From Spiroplasma clarkii (lineage in GTDB: Bacteria; Bacillota_I; Bacilli_A; Mycoplasmatales; Mycoplasmataceae), in the NCBI RefSeq assembly GCF_002795265.1, contig NZ_CP024870.1, positions 62,001-126,000 of the forward strand: a DNA stretch of 64,000 nucleotides. The letters are read 5' to 3'. A model generated the notes under the pieces. It searched no databases. It saw only the letters and a list, made by a program, of their open reading frames with translations, and was not told where the DNA came from. Each line of letters starts with the position of its first letter. The first letter of the stretch is position 1. The position numbers were made by a program, and so were the translations under genes. Shown piece after piece: positions 14,166 to 25,406 of the stretch.

Positions 14166-14527
14166 TGATGAAGAAAATTATTCGCCCCAATAAAACAATG
14201 TTATGAGTCATAACTTTGTTTTATTTATTGGTAGCAGCTTGCTTTACAGCACTTATCATAACAGATATCATCACAGTTTCTTGAATTTATGGTCTACTAT
14301 TAGCTGTAATTCTTGGCATAGTTTCATTTATATTTTTAAGGTTTTCCATAAGCAGGCTTGTTTCAGAGGAAAACCCATTTGAATTTATATTTTTTTCTAT
14401 ACTAAGAACAGGAATATATGCGGTTCCATTCCTTATAAGTGTCTATTTGTCAGAGGCAATTAACATTTTTGGTGTCTTAATCGGTACTTTAAGTGTGGCA
14501 TTGTTTAACCAAATGCTCATAAAGTAA
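14165..14527 (+). CDS. AtpI/MG406-like small membrane protein of the F-ATPase operon
   Basis: 120-residue hydrophobic protein with about four membrane segments (for example ITLFYLLVAACFTALIITDI, and a second after the TGA Trp near residue 40). Position directly upstream of atpB and this architecture match the AtpI/MG406-type proteins that open mollicute ATPase operons and help c-ring assembly or ion handling elsewhere. Start ATG 14165 follows GAGG by seven bases and overlaps the preceding tiny frame; ATG 14168 is an equal alternative. Similarity is by size, topology and position rather than a diagnostic motif. Confidence 0.7.
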
Positions 14528-14575
14528 AGATACAAGTAAATTTTTATAAGGTTAAATATGAAGGGGGGAGTCATT

Positions 14576-15406
14576 ATGCCTTCGTTATTATTAGTAAACT
14601 TTTTAGAGTACTGGAATAAATTCACTCCACAATTTGCATCAATACTATTAACTACAATAGTTATCTGTAGTTTTAGTATTATTTTTAACTTAAAAATTAG
14701 AAATATCAAAGATGGCGAAGAGTTAAGTGGTTTTATGGTTTTAGCAGCAACGATGGTTCAATCATTTGAAAACATGGTTGTTGGGGTAATGGGTAAAAAA
14801 TTTAAGCACCTTACTCCCTATGTTATGTACTTATTTTTATACATTTTAGTATCATCAATCATAGCTCTGCTAGGTTTTGAACCCCTAACAAGTTCATTAA
14901 CTGTAACTCTTGCAATGGCAATAGTTACTTTTGTGGCTATCTATTATTATGGTTTAAGGTACCAAAAATTCTTATTTTTTCAAAGGTATATGTATAATCC
15001 AATTGATATTTTTACACAATTTGTGCCAATTTTATCTCTATCATTTAGGTTATTTGGGAACATTGTGGCAGGATCAATTATTTTAGGATTATTTTATGCC
15101 GTTTTAATCAATCTTCAAGGAAAAATCTTTGGAGTTTCAAATGCCTATCAAGACCAACTCTGGTGAGCGGGATTTAACTTCTTTTCAACAGCGCTACTAC
15201 CTTGATTGCACCTATACTTTGACCTATTTGATGGGTTTATTCAAGGTTTGGTCTTCTCAATGTTGACCTTATCATATTGAGCAAATGCAAAAAATGGAGA
15301 ACATGAACGTTCATCTGAACCAGTTGAAAGGTATAATACCAAAAAACTGCGTGTCAGAAAAATAAAAATTCATAAACATAAAAATGAAGAAAAAACTGAA
15401 ATTTAA
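14576..15406 (+). CDS. atpB: F0F1 ATP synthase subunit a
   Basis: 276-residue membrane subunit a, forming the proton half-channels beside the c-ring. Five or six hydrophobic segments are visible; the essential Arg lies in the helix LSLSFRLFGNIVAGSII (near 15030-15085), the hallmark of the family. ATG 14576 is preferred over in-frame ATG 14558 because the ribosome site AAGGGGGGAG (14561-14570) lies between them. Two TGA Trp codons near 15164 and later extend the protein into a basic C-terminal tail rich in Lys and His (RKIKIHKHKNEEK). Confidence 0.93.
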
Positions 15407-15445
15407 TTATAAAATATATTAAGAAAGACAATGGAGGAAATTAAA

Positions 15446-15754
15446 ATGTTTACAGAAATGTTAACCAACTTTTATATTACATGAGGGGGATTATTGGGAT
15501 CTACCTTGCCATTTTTAATGGCAGAAGACATTAACCGTGGACTAATTGGAATTGGTGCCGGACTTACCGGAGTTGGTATGGTTGGTGCCTCAATTGGTCA
15601 AGGACTTGCAGGCTATGGTGCCTGTGTTGCTATTGGGAGAAACCCAGAAGTAGCTGGTAAAATTACAACAACACTTATTATTACTGCTGGATTTTGTGAG
15701 TCTGGTGCTATTTATGCTCTTGTAACTGCTATACTAATTTTATTTGTGTTATAA
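15446..15754 (+). CDS. atpE: F0F1 ATP synthase subunit c
   Basis: 102-residue c subunit with two membrane helices joined by the polar loop GRNPE (64-68). The ion-binding carboxylate is Glu85 in [10 protein letters not shown]. Glycine-rich helix 1 ([20 protein letters not shown]) is typical for c-ring packing. ATG 15446 is chosen over later starts because GGAGG (15433-15437) lies nine bases upstream. A TGA Trp codon occurs at residue 13. The N-terminal ~30 residues before helix 1 are longer than in many bacteria, as often in mollicutes. Confidence 0.93.
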
Positions 15755-15756
15755 AA

Positions 15757-16296
15757 ATGCTAAATTTAACAATACTATTTGCAGAGAGCTCAACACCAGG
15801 AATAATTGATATTAAACAAGCAATGCTCCCGAATCTACCAAATTTCATTGCCCATATTTTATCAACAATTGTTATTGTCATGTTTCTATCAAGACTTGTT
15901 TACAAGCCATTTAAAAAACTAGTTTCAGACCGTCGTAAAAAAATTAACGAACTATTAGATGATGCTGCTAGTAAACAAGCATTAGCAAACCGTGATAAAA
16001 AAGATGCATCAAAAATTTTAACCAAAGCAAGACAAGAGTCAAAAGACATTTTATTGCTTGCAAAATCTGAAGCTGATGATTTAAAGTTTGACATTATAAA
16101 TGATGCTAAATCAGAAGCTCAAAATATTCAAAACCATGCAAAGCAAGCTATTGAATATGAAAAAAAAGAAGCCCAAGAAAATATCAGAAAAGAAATTATT
16201 GACCTTGCCTTTGTTGCCGCTGAGAAAATTATGGAAACAAATGTTGACCAAGAGGTTAATGAAAGACTAATTGAAGAATTTTTAAATAACTTATAG
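15757..16296 (+). CDS. atpF: F0F1 ATP synthase subunit b
   Basis: 179-residue peripheral stalk subunit. One membrane helix (about residues 29-48, FIAHILSTIVIVMFLSRLVY) is followed by a long charged coiled coil of Ala, Lys, Glu and Asp, typical for subunit b. It begins two bases after the atpE stop. Some mycoplasma b subunits are lipoproteins; this one has no Cys near the N-terminus, so it is not one. Confidence 0.92.
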   Translation: MLNLTILFAESSTPGIIDIKQAMLPNLPNFIAHILSTIVIVMFLSRLVYKPFKKLVSDRRKKINELLDDAASKQALANRDKKDASKILTKARQESKDILLLAKSEADDLKFDIINDAKSEAQNIQNHAKQAIEYEKKEAQENIRKEIIDLAFVAAEKIMETNVDQEVNERLIEEFLNNL

Positions 16297-16299
16297 TTT

Positions 16300-16845
16300 A
16301 TGATTAAAGAATCATTAATTCGTAACTGGTCTACTGCAATTGCCACAATTGCAGTAGAACAAAATAAAATTGATGAATACTTGCAAACAGCAAGAGATCT
16401 TAAATTAGTTTTTAAAGATAATTTCATTCTGATAGATTTTTTAGCAAACCATGACATAGATTTTAAAGCAAAAGAAAAAATTTTAGTCAATACTTTTAAA
16501 GGTAAAATTGACCAAAACCTTTTGCACACACTGTTATTAATTGTTGAGCGCAACTTAGTGCCAGCAACTAAACAAATTTTTAAACAAGTGGAGTATGATC
16601 TCTTGAATGCAAAAAGTGTTGCTAAGGGATACATTTATTCAGTAGCTCCATTATCACAAGACATTATTCAAAAAATTGAAAACAAATTCTCTGAAAAATT
16701 AGGAAAACAAATTCTTCTTGAAAATGTAATCAAAAAAGAACTGATTGCAGGTATTAGAGTAGAAGTTGAAGGTCAAAAATATGACTCTTCAGCCCAAGGA
16801 AAAGCAATTGATTTGAAAAGAAAAATTTTAACAAATAGAAAATAG
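16300..16845 (+). CDS. atpH: F0F1 ATP synthase subunit delta
   Basis: 181-residue delta subunit linking the F1 head to the b stalk. The C-terminal family block LIAGIRVEVEGQKYDSSAQG (about 148-167) corresponds to the conserved OSCP/delta signature. Start ATG 16300 is three bases after the atpF stop. Order between atpF and atpA is canonical. Confidence 0.92.
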   Translation: MIKESLIRNWSTAIATIAVEQNKIDEYLQTARDLKLVFKDNFILIDFLANHDIDFKAKEKILVNTFKGKIDQNLLHTLLLIVERNLVPATKQIFKQVEYDLLNAKSVAKGYIYSVAPLSQDIIQKIENKFSEKLGKQILLENVIKKELIAGIRVEVEGQKYDSSAQGKAIDLKRKILTNRK

Positions 16846-16854
16846 GGTGATTAT

Positions 16855-18429
16855 ATGCCATTAAAGATAGATGAAATAACTGAGGTTATTAAAAAACAAA
16901 TCTTGGACTATGGAAAAGAAGTAGTGGTTCAAGAAGTAGGTACAGTTGCCAGCATTGGTGATGGTGTTGCCCTACTATTCGGACTTGATAAGGTTATGAT
17001 GGGTGAACTATTAATTTTTAATGATAATGTTTTTGGAATGGCTTTAAACTTAGAAGAAGGTGCAGTTGGAGCCGTTATTATTGGCGATGATTCACAAATT
17101 AAACAAGGGGGTAAAGTTCGTCGAACAGGTAAAGTTGTCAAAACTCCAGTTGGAGATGAATTATTGGGTCGAGTTGTCAATGGAATTGGTAATCCCATTG
17201 ATGGAAATGGACCTTTTGTTAACAATGAATTTGCTCCAGTGGAGAGAATTGCTTCAGGAGTTATGTCAAGAAAATCAATCGATCAACCTTTAGAAACAGG
17301 GATTTTTGCCATTGACTCAATTATCCCAATTGGTAAAGGTCAAAGAGAATTAATTATTGGTGATCGTCAAACAGGTAAAACTGCTATTGCTATTGACACA
17401 ATCATTAACCAAAAAGGTAAAAATGTAAAGTGTGTTTATGTTGCTATTGGTCAAAAAGAATCAACTGTAGCTCAAGTAGTTCAAAAATTAAAACAAGCAG
17501 GATCTATGGATTATACAGTTGTGGTTTCTGCATCTGCAAGTGAATCAGCCCCAATGCAGTATATTTCACCATATACTGGAGTGACAATTGCGGAAGAATG
17601 AATGAATAAAGGCGATGACGTTTTAATAGTTTATGATGATTTATCAAAACACGCCATTGCTTATCGTACATTATCATTACTACTGCGTCGACCACCAGGA
17701 AGAGAAGCATATCCAGGAGATGTTTTTTACTTACATTCAAGATTACTTGAAAGAGCTGCCAATGTTAATGAAAAGCTTGGTGGTGGAAGCATTACTGCTC
17801 TCCCAATTATTGAAACCCAAGCTGGGGACATTTCTGCTTATATTCCTACCAATGTAATTTCAATTACAGATGGGCAAATCTTTTTATCAGAGCAATTGTT
17901 TAACTCAGGAATTCGTCCAGCAGTAGATACAGGGTTATCAGTTTCTAGAGTTGGGTCATCTGCTCAAATTAAAGCTGTAAAACAAATGGGGGGAACTTTA
18001 AAGTTAGAGTTAGCACAATACTATGAGTTACAAGCTTTTGCAAAATTTGGAAGTGATCTTGATGATGCCACTCGAACAACATTAGAACATGGAGCAAAAA
18101 TCGTTGAGCTATTAAAACAGCGTCAGTTTACTCCACTTAGTGAAATCATGCAATCAATTTTCTTACTTGCAATCAAGGAAAGATACATAAAATGGTTACC
18201 AATTGAAGAAATGGCTAATTTTAAATCTGAAGTTATTAAACACTTTGAAAAAGATGAAGATGGTAAAGCAGTTTTAAAATTATTAAATGTTGAAAAAGCT
18301 TATGATGAAAGTTTAACTGAACAGGTTCAAACTGAAGTAGTTAAAGTTTTGAAAAGAGTAGTTAAAACAGTTAAAGATTGAAAATCAGTAAATTTTGGAA
18401 CTGAAGCTGAATGAAGGAAGCTGAAATAA
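16855..18429 (+). CDS. atpA: F0F1 ATP synthase subunit alpha
   Basis: 524-residue alpha subunit. Walker A GDRQTGKT (169-176) binds non-catalytic nucleotide; the block [20 protein letters not shown] and the signature [17 protein letters not shown] are intact. TGA Trp codons at 17599, 18379 and 18412 are read through; the first falls in TIAEEWMN, where the family has Trp. RBS GGGTGAT lies just before ATG 16855. It ends directly at the next ATG without a gap. Confidence 0.96.
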
Positions 18430-20686
<2,257 letters not shown>

Positions 20687-20687
<1 letters not shown>

Positions 20688-20977
20688 TGAGTGGATTAAG
20701 ATTAAAAATCATTACCCCCAATGGGATTTATTTAGATAAAGAAGTAGAATATGTAAACACTCAAACTGTTGCTGGAGATATGACCATTTATTCAAGACAT
20801 GCTTCTATTGTTTCGACCTTAAAAATTGGAGTTGTTAAATATGCAACTGACAAAGGAATTCAATATGTGCATGTGCATCGTGGTTTACTAAGAGTAAATC
20901 AAAATCAAGTTTTAATTCTTTCTCAATGACTTTACTTAGTTGATGAAAAAGGTAAAAAAACTGGTGAAAAATTTTAA
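20687..20977 (+). CDS. atpC: F0F1 ATP synthase subunit epsilon, short form
   Basis: 96-residue epsilon subunit. The N-terminal beta-sandwich (about 1-85) is recognisable by LKIITPNGIYLDKEVEYVN and GDMTIYSRHASIVSTLKIG. Most bacterial epsilon subunits are about 130-140 residues with a two-helix C-terminal domain that can inhibit ATP hydrolysis; here the frame ends right after the sandwich (GKKTGEKF). A clear terminator follows at once, so the short end is not an artefact of calling TGA as a stop; a TGA Trp at 20927 is already included. Confidence 0.9.
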
Positions 20978-20987
20978 GAACTCAGTG

Positions 20988-21016
20988 AGCAACCAGTTAC
21001 ATTGGTTGCTTTAATT
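20988..21016 (+). terminator. Terminator of the ATP synthase operon
   Basis: Stem AGCAACCA / TGGTTGCT with a 7-base loop followed by TTAATTTT, 10 bases after atpC. Confidence 0.8.
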
Positions 21017-21052
21017 TTGCAAAATATTGCAAAATATTACATTTAATATAAT
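21017..21052 (+). promoter_or_regulatory. 10-bp phased operator (TTGCAAAATA) and promoter of the deoR-agaS operon
   Basis: TTGCAAAATA occurs at 21017 and 21027, and a related TTACATTTAA at 21037, exactly one helical turn apart, running into a -10 box TATAAT (21047-21052). A related phased pair (TTGCAAAAAA, ATGTAAAAGT) precedes the nagE gene. Placement over the -35 region suggests a repressor site, most simply for the DeoR protein encoded next; that assignment is inference. Confidence 0.55.
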
Positions 21053-21097
21053 AATTATAAAAAAATGGAGTAAAATATATTTATGGGAGATGAAACA

Positions 21098-21856
21098 ATG
21101 CATAAAATTGAACGCAAAAAATTGTATTTAAAAGAACTTGAAAAACATAGTTTCATTACTATGACTGATTTTTTAGATACTTTTGAAAAAGAGGGAATTA
21201 AATCAGCAACAATCCGCAGAGACTTAAAGGAATTAGAAGTTACCGGAGCCATCACATTAACTTTTGGTGGTATTAATGTTAACATTGGTAATGAAAATCA
21301 AGTTAAAGATAATGTTGTAAATAAAAACTTAGATAAAAAACACAAGATAGCTTTAAAAGCAAATGAGTTTTTAGAAGATGGAGATATGATTTATTGTGGA
21401 GCAGGAACAACAATTGAAGAGTTTGTAACCAATATCTCTAAGACAATCAGATTACTGGTTACTAATTCTTTATCAGTCTTACAAAAAGCAGTAGCAAATC
21501 CCGATATCAAAGATGTAGTTTTAATGGGAGGTCTTTTCCGAGAAAAGTCACAAGTCTTTATTCCTGGAAATGCCAATAAGTATTTTCAAGAATTTAGAAT
21601 TCACAAAGCATTTTATAGTGCCATAGCTTTTGATAAAATTGGAAATGCCTTTGATGATTTTTTACCAGAAAATAATGTAATTAAAATGGCTATTGAAAAT
21701 TCAGAACAAAACTATTTACTGGTAGATTCAACAAAATTAAACAACTATGCTATCAACCCCATTGTTAATATGATTAATGTTACCAATGTAATTAGTGATC
21801 AAGAAATTAACAAGGACTTATTAACAAAATTCAATAACATAGTTATTGCCAAATAA
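21098..21856 (+). CDS. DeoR-family sugar-phosphate-responsive regulator (copy 1)
   Basis: 252-residue DeoR protein. An N-terminal winged helix-turn-helix (FLDTFEKEGIKSATIRRDLKELE) is followed by a sugar-phosphate isomerase-like sensor domain with the usual block DGDMIYCGAGTTIEEF. ATG 21098 is preferred to ATG 21083 because GGAG (21085-21088) sits nine bases before it. It is the first gene of a unit with agaS, 12 bases apart, and likely controls amino-sugar genes in response to a phosphorylated sugar. Its own promoter carries the phased TTGCAAAATA repeat. Confidence 0.88.
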   Translation: MHKIERKKLYLKELEKHSFITMTDFLDTFEKEGIKSATIRRDLKELEVTGAITLTFGGINVNIGNENQVKDNVVNKNLDKKHKIALKANEFLEDGDMIYCGAGTTIEEFVTNISKTIRLLVTNSLSVLQKAVANPDIKDVVLMGGLFREKSQVFIPGNANKYFQEFRIHKAFYSAIAFDKIGNAFDDFLPENNVIKMAIENSEQNYLLVDSTKLNNYAINPIVNMINVTNVISDQEINKDLLTKFNNIVIAK

Positions 21857-21868
21857 AGGAGAAAAACA

Positions 21869-22975
21869 ATGAGTAATAACACGCTTAAAGAAATCAAACA
21901 ACAACCACAAGTTTGAGAAAAAGTCTTGCATGAATTGCAAGCAAACCAAAAAGAATGACTTGAATTTTTAAAGCCACTTAAAAATCATAAAGTAATTTTT
22001 ACAGGAGCCGGGACCAGTGAATTTATTGGTAATGCTTTGGTTGGTTATTGTCGCCAACATCAACTTGATGCTGAAGCAATTGCTTCAACTGACATTGTTA
22101 GTGCTCCCACAAAGTATTTATTAAATAAGCCAACAATCTTGGTGTCATTTGCTAGAAGTGGAAACTCGCCTGAATCAGTTGGAGCAGTTGATTTAGCTAA
22201 TCAATTTGTTGATGACATTGTGCACATTATTATTACTTGTAATAAAGATGGACAATTATATCAAAATGGTTTAAAACAAGTAAAAACAAAAATGTTTTTA
22301 TTACCTGCAGAGGCAAATGACTTGGGTTTTGCAATGACATCAAGTTATTCAGGAATGATGTTAGCAGCTTGAGGTATTGTTAAACTTGCTCAAGCAGACT
22401 TTGACATTAAAAAAATAGATGCAGAGTTGAAAAACTTTTCAGGACTAACAAATTATCTTGAAACAGAAGCAAACAAATTGTCAGACTTAGACTTTGAAAG
22501 AATTGTTTACTTGGGAAGTGGTTGTAATCAAGCCTTTGCCCAAGAAAGTCGCTTGAAATTACTTGAGTTAACTCAAGGGCAATTTCCTGCCTTTTTTGAC
22601 AATACCCTAGCTTTTAGACATGGTCCAAAATCAATTTTAAATGAAAAAACTATTGTTTTTATGTTAGTATCAGCAAGTAGTTATGAAAGAAAGTATGATC
22701 TTGATTTAATTAAGGAATTAAGCCAACAAAAACAAATTAAAAAACTGATTATGCTAGATGCTTTAGATGAAAACAATTTAGCAAAACAAGGAGAATTAGT
22801 TACCTTGAATGGACAATTACATGAAGAAATCTTTATTGGATTAGCATACATTTATTTATTACAAATTTTTGCAGTAAATAAATCAATCCAACAAGGGCTC
22901 AACCCTGACAATCCCTGTCCAACTGGTGAAGTAAACAGGGTAGTTCAAGGAGTTGTGATATATCCATATGAGTAA
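21869..22975 (+). CDS. agaS: SIS-domain sugar isomerase/deaminase, AgaS-like
   Basis: 368-residue protein with two SIS domains: FTGAGTSEFIGNAL and SFARSGNSPESVGAV in the first, VYLGSGCNQAFAQESRLKLLELT in the second. The C-terminal half contains FRHGPKSILNE, typical of AgaS and the isomerase half of glucosamine-6-phosphate synthase. AgaS proteins deaminate/isomerise galactosamine-6-phosphate. Next to a NagE-like PTS it may process an amino-sugar phosphate, possibly glucosamine-6-phosphate; no nagA or nagB is seen nearby. RBS AAAGGAG precedes ATG 21869. Confidence 0.85.
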
Positions 22976-23216
22976 TTTAGAAATTTATTTATTAGTTGGA
23001 GGAATTTTAGGTACTCTGGGTTTGATTGGTGGGTGCATCTACTTAGTGATAGCTCACCAAAAACACAAACAAAGAGGAATTAGCATTACCCCAAGTCATG
23101 AACAAAGGTTCATTTATGTCTTTTTTAGAAGGTGACTAGTAGTTTTTATTGTCTTTGCCTTGGCATTGATAAGTTTATTCTGTTGAGTGCAATTCTTTGT
23201 AGAAATATGTAAATAA
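22968..23216 (+). CDS. Small two-transmembrane protein coupled to agaS
   Basis: 82-residue protein not recognised as a known family. Two hydrophobic segments (about residues 5-28 and 56-76) flank a basic loop; the motif HEQRFIY (44-50) lies just before the second. The gene starts eight bases inside the end of agaS and uses two TGA Trp codons, which break it up under standard code. Three proteins of similar length at the ends of the lac modules (54853, 58967, 63098) share the layout and a Q-[KR]-[WF]-[IV]-Y motif at nearly the same position. A PTS-associated accessory role is inferred from this recurrence. Confidence 0.7.
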
Positions 23217-23262
23217 TAGCAACATTTTGCAAAAAAATGTAAAAGTACGTTGCTATTTTTTT
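23215..23262 (+). terminator. Terminator after the agaS operon, overlapping the next promoter
   Basis: Stem AATAGCAAC / GTTGCTATT (23215-23223, 23249-23257) followed by seven T. The large loop contains the phased TTGCAAAAAA/ATGTAAAAGT element, and the 3' arm supplies the -35 box of the next promoter. Confidence 0.7.
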
Positions 23263-23278
23263 CTTTTAGTACTATAAT
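23227..23278 (+). promoter_or_regulatory. Promoter and probable operator of nagE
   Basis: -35 TTGCTA (23250-23255) and -10 TATAAT (23273-23278) are separated by 17 bases. Upstream, TTGCAAAAAA at 23227 and ATGTAAAAGT at 23237 repeat with 10-base spacing and resemble the element before the DeoR gene at 21017, suggesting shared control. Confidence 0.6.
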
Positions 23279-23299
23279 TTCTAGGAAAGGAGAATTCAT

Positions 23300-25222
23300 A
23301 TGGATAAAATTCTAGAAAAAAAGGCTGCAGTAAAACAGCCTAAAAAAGAAAAAATAAGCACTCCAGGTTCAAATGGATGAAAGAGATTTTGAAGTAATAC
23401 TTTAGCAAAACTTCAAGGTCTTGGTAAATCATTAATGTACCCGATTGCATTGCTTCCCTTTGCAGCCTTACTTAATCGTTTTGGAAGTTTAGGGATTGAA
23501 CTGAATTCTACTGAAGAAGCACTACATAATGTAGGTTGATGATTTGGATTCATTATTCAAAAGCCAGGTGGAACTATATTTGATCAATTACCATTGATTT
23601 TTGCAATTGGTACTGCCTTTGGTCTTGCTAAAGACCAACGTGGTGAAGCTGGACTTGTTGGAGCAGCATTTTACTTAATTTTAACTGCATTTTTAGTAGA
23701 AAATGGATTACCATCATTATTCTATAAAACTGTACTTCAATTTGATGTACATGATAAAGTGACAGGAGAAGTAAGTGGTGGTTTATCACAATTATTCTAT
23801 GTTCCAAACTATGGAATAATTGATGGCAAGCTCACCAAAATTGGAGGTACATACATCTTAAATATTGGTGTTCTTGGAGGTATTGTAGCAGGTTGTTTAT
23901 CAGCTTGATCATACAATAAATTTAGAGAAACCAAATTACCTCAAGCCTTATCATTCTTTGGCGGAAGAAGATTTGTACCTATGATTGTAATGGTATTGTC
24001 AATTCCTGTTGCCTTCATATTTGCAATCATTTGACCTTGATTCCAATATGGTCTAGTTTCATTTGGTAATAAGATTTCTTCAGGAGATGCCTGGGCAATT
24101 CCAGGGGCATTCTTGTATGCATTTATTAACAGACTTGTACAACCAACAGGTTTACACCACATTATTAACACCTTCTTGTGATTCCAATTACCAATTAGTG
24201 GACACATTGTTGATTTTAGTGGAAAAGTAATAATGTTTAGTGACGTTGCTCCAGCTGGAGTACCAAATGAAACAGCATTAGCTGCTTTAAGTTCATTATT
24301 CAATGTAACAATCAATGAATCAAACTTTAAAGATTACATTGTTGTTAGAGCAGGTGCATTACCAACTGGGGCAATTTCAGTTGGTGATGGAACCTACACA
24401 ATTTTTGGGGACATCAATGCCTTCCAAAAATCTATGATTTCAGGTAACTTCCAAACTGGTTACTTCCCAATGTTCTGAGGAGGATTACCAGGTGCAGCAC
24501 TAGCTATGATTTTCAGTGCTAAAAAAGAAAAACGTAAAGAAGTTGCGACATTCTTGGGAGGAGTTGCTGTTGTAGCCGCTCTAACAGGAATCGATGAACC
24601 ATTGATCTTTGCCTTCATCTTTGTAGGACCAATCTTATGAGTGATGAATGCCTTCTTCACATCAGTCTTTGCAGCCATTGCAGTGGCAATGCAAATGCGT
24701 GTTGGATTTGGATTTAGTGGAGGATTCATTGACTACATTATTTCATTTGCCTCATCATGAGGAATGAGTAGTTACACAGGAATGGCTAGAGGTGGAGTCT
24801 ATGGAGTACTTTCAAACCCATTATGAATGTTTGCTCTGGCTGGACTAGCATTCCCAACTTACTTCTTCTCATTTAAATTTGTTATTAAAAAAATGGACAT
24901 TAAAACTCCAGGTAGAGAAGATGATGGAGAAGAAGTTGCAGTTTCAAAAGTTGCTCCCAAAAAAGGTGATGGAAACAAATACCAAACTATGGCAGAAGGA
25001 CTTGTCAAAATCATTGGTATGGAAAACATTGTCAAAGTGGACAACTGTGCAACTCGACTAAGATTAACTGTAAAAGATAATCAAACCAATATTGATGATA
25101 AAGACATCAAAGCTTTAGGAGCTTATGGCGTCAAGCGTTTAGGAGAACAAGGTCTCCAAATCATTATTGGAACTGATGTTGAGCATGTTGCTAACGCAGT
25201 GCATAACCTCACAGGTAAATAG
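23300..25222 (+). CDS. nagE: PTS EIICB, glucose/N-acetylglucosamine family (NagE-like)
   Basis: 640-residue PTS permease. The EIIC membrane domain (about 40-530) contains the family signature GIDEPLIFAF (430-439) and ends with a Gly/Ser-rich block (SYTGMARGGVYG). The cytoplasmic EIIB domain carries the phosphorylated Cys583 in CATRLRL. No EIIA domain is fused, so a separate EIIA of the glucose type must phosphorylate it. RBS AAAGGAGAA precedes ATG 23300. Neighbouring agaS and a DeoR gene favour an amino sugar; glucose remains possible because the family cannot be separated by eye. Confidence 0.88.
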
Positions 25223-25231
25223 ATATTTTTT

Positions 25232-25301
25232 AAAAGAACACTAATATTCATTCCCAACAATTTACAATTTTGTTGTATGATTTAGATAGTGTTCTTTTTT
25301 T
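25232..25301 (+). terminator. Branched terminator after nagE
   Basis: Long outer stem AAAAGAACACTA (25232-25243) / TAGTGTTCTTTT with following T run (25287-25301), and an inner hairpin CAACAA/TTGTTG. Outer stem plus T run give a strong terminator. Confidence 0.8.
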
Positions 25302-25326
25302 GTTGGCAAAATTAAGAACTATATTT

Positions 25327-25375
25327 TTTAAACTTTTTTAAACTTTTTTAAATAATTTTAAAAAAGGTATATAAT
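25327..25375 (+). promoter_or_regulatory. 10-bp phased operator (TTTTAAACTT) and promoter of the pfkB-family gene
   Basis: TTTTAAACTT is repeated at 25327 and 25337, with TTTTAAATAA at 25347 and TTTTAAAAAA at 25357: four units, each 10 bases. They end at GG and the -10 box TATAAT (25370-25375). The same arrangement occurs before the PTS gene at 29673 and the DeoR gene at 42423, so the three probably form one regulon. Confidence 0.65.
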
Positions 25376-25406
25376 TTAAGTAGAGTTAAAAAAGGGGGTA
25401 ACTAAG

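Noticed and set aside
16128-16634. 168-codon minus-strand frame across atpF/atpH
   Set aside because: Antisense shadow of two secure ATP synthase genes; no ribosome site or motif.
17599-17601. TGA codons in atpA and most long genes as stops or frameshifts
   Set aside because: They fall at conserved Trp positions in many families (for example WLDMNEP, LHWDHG), so UGA codes for Trp here.
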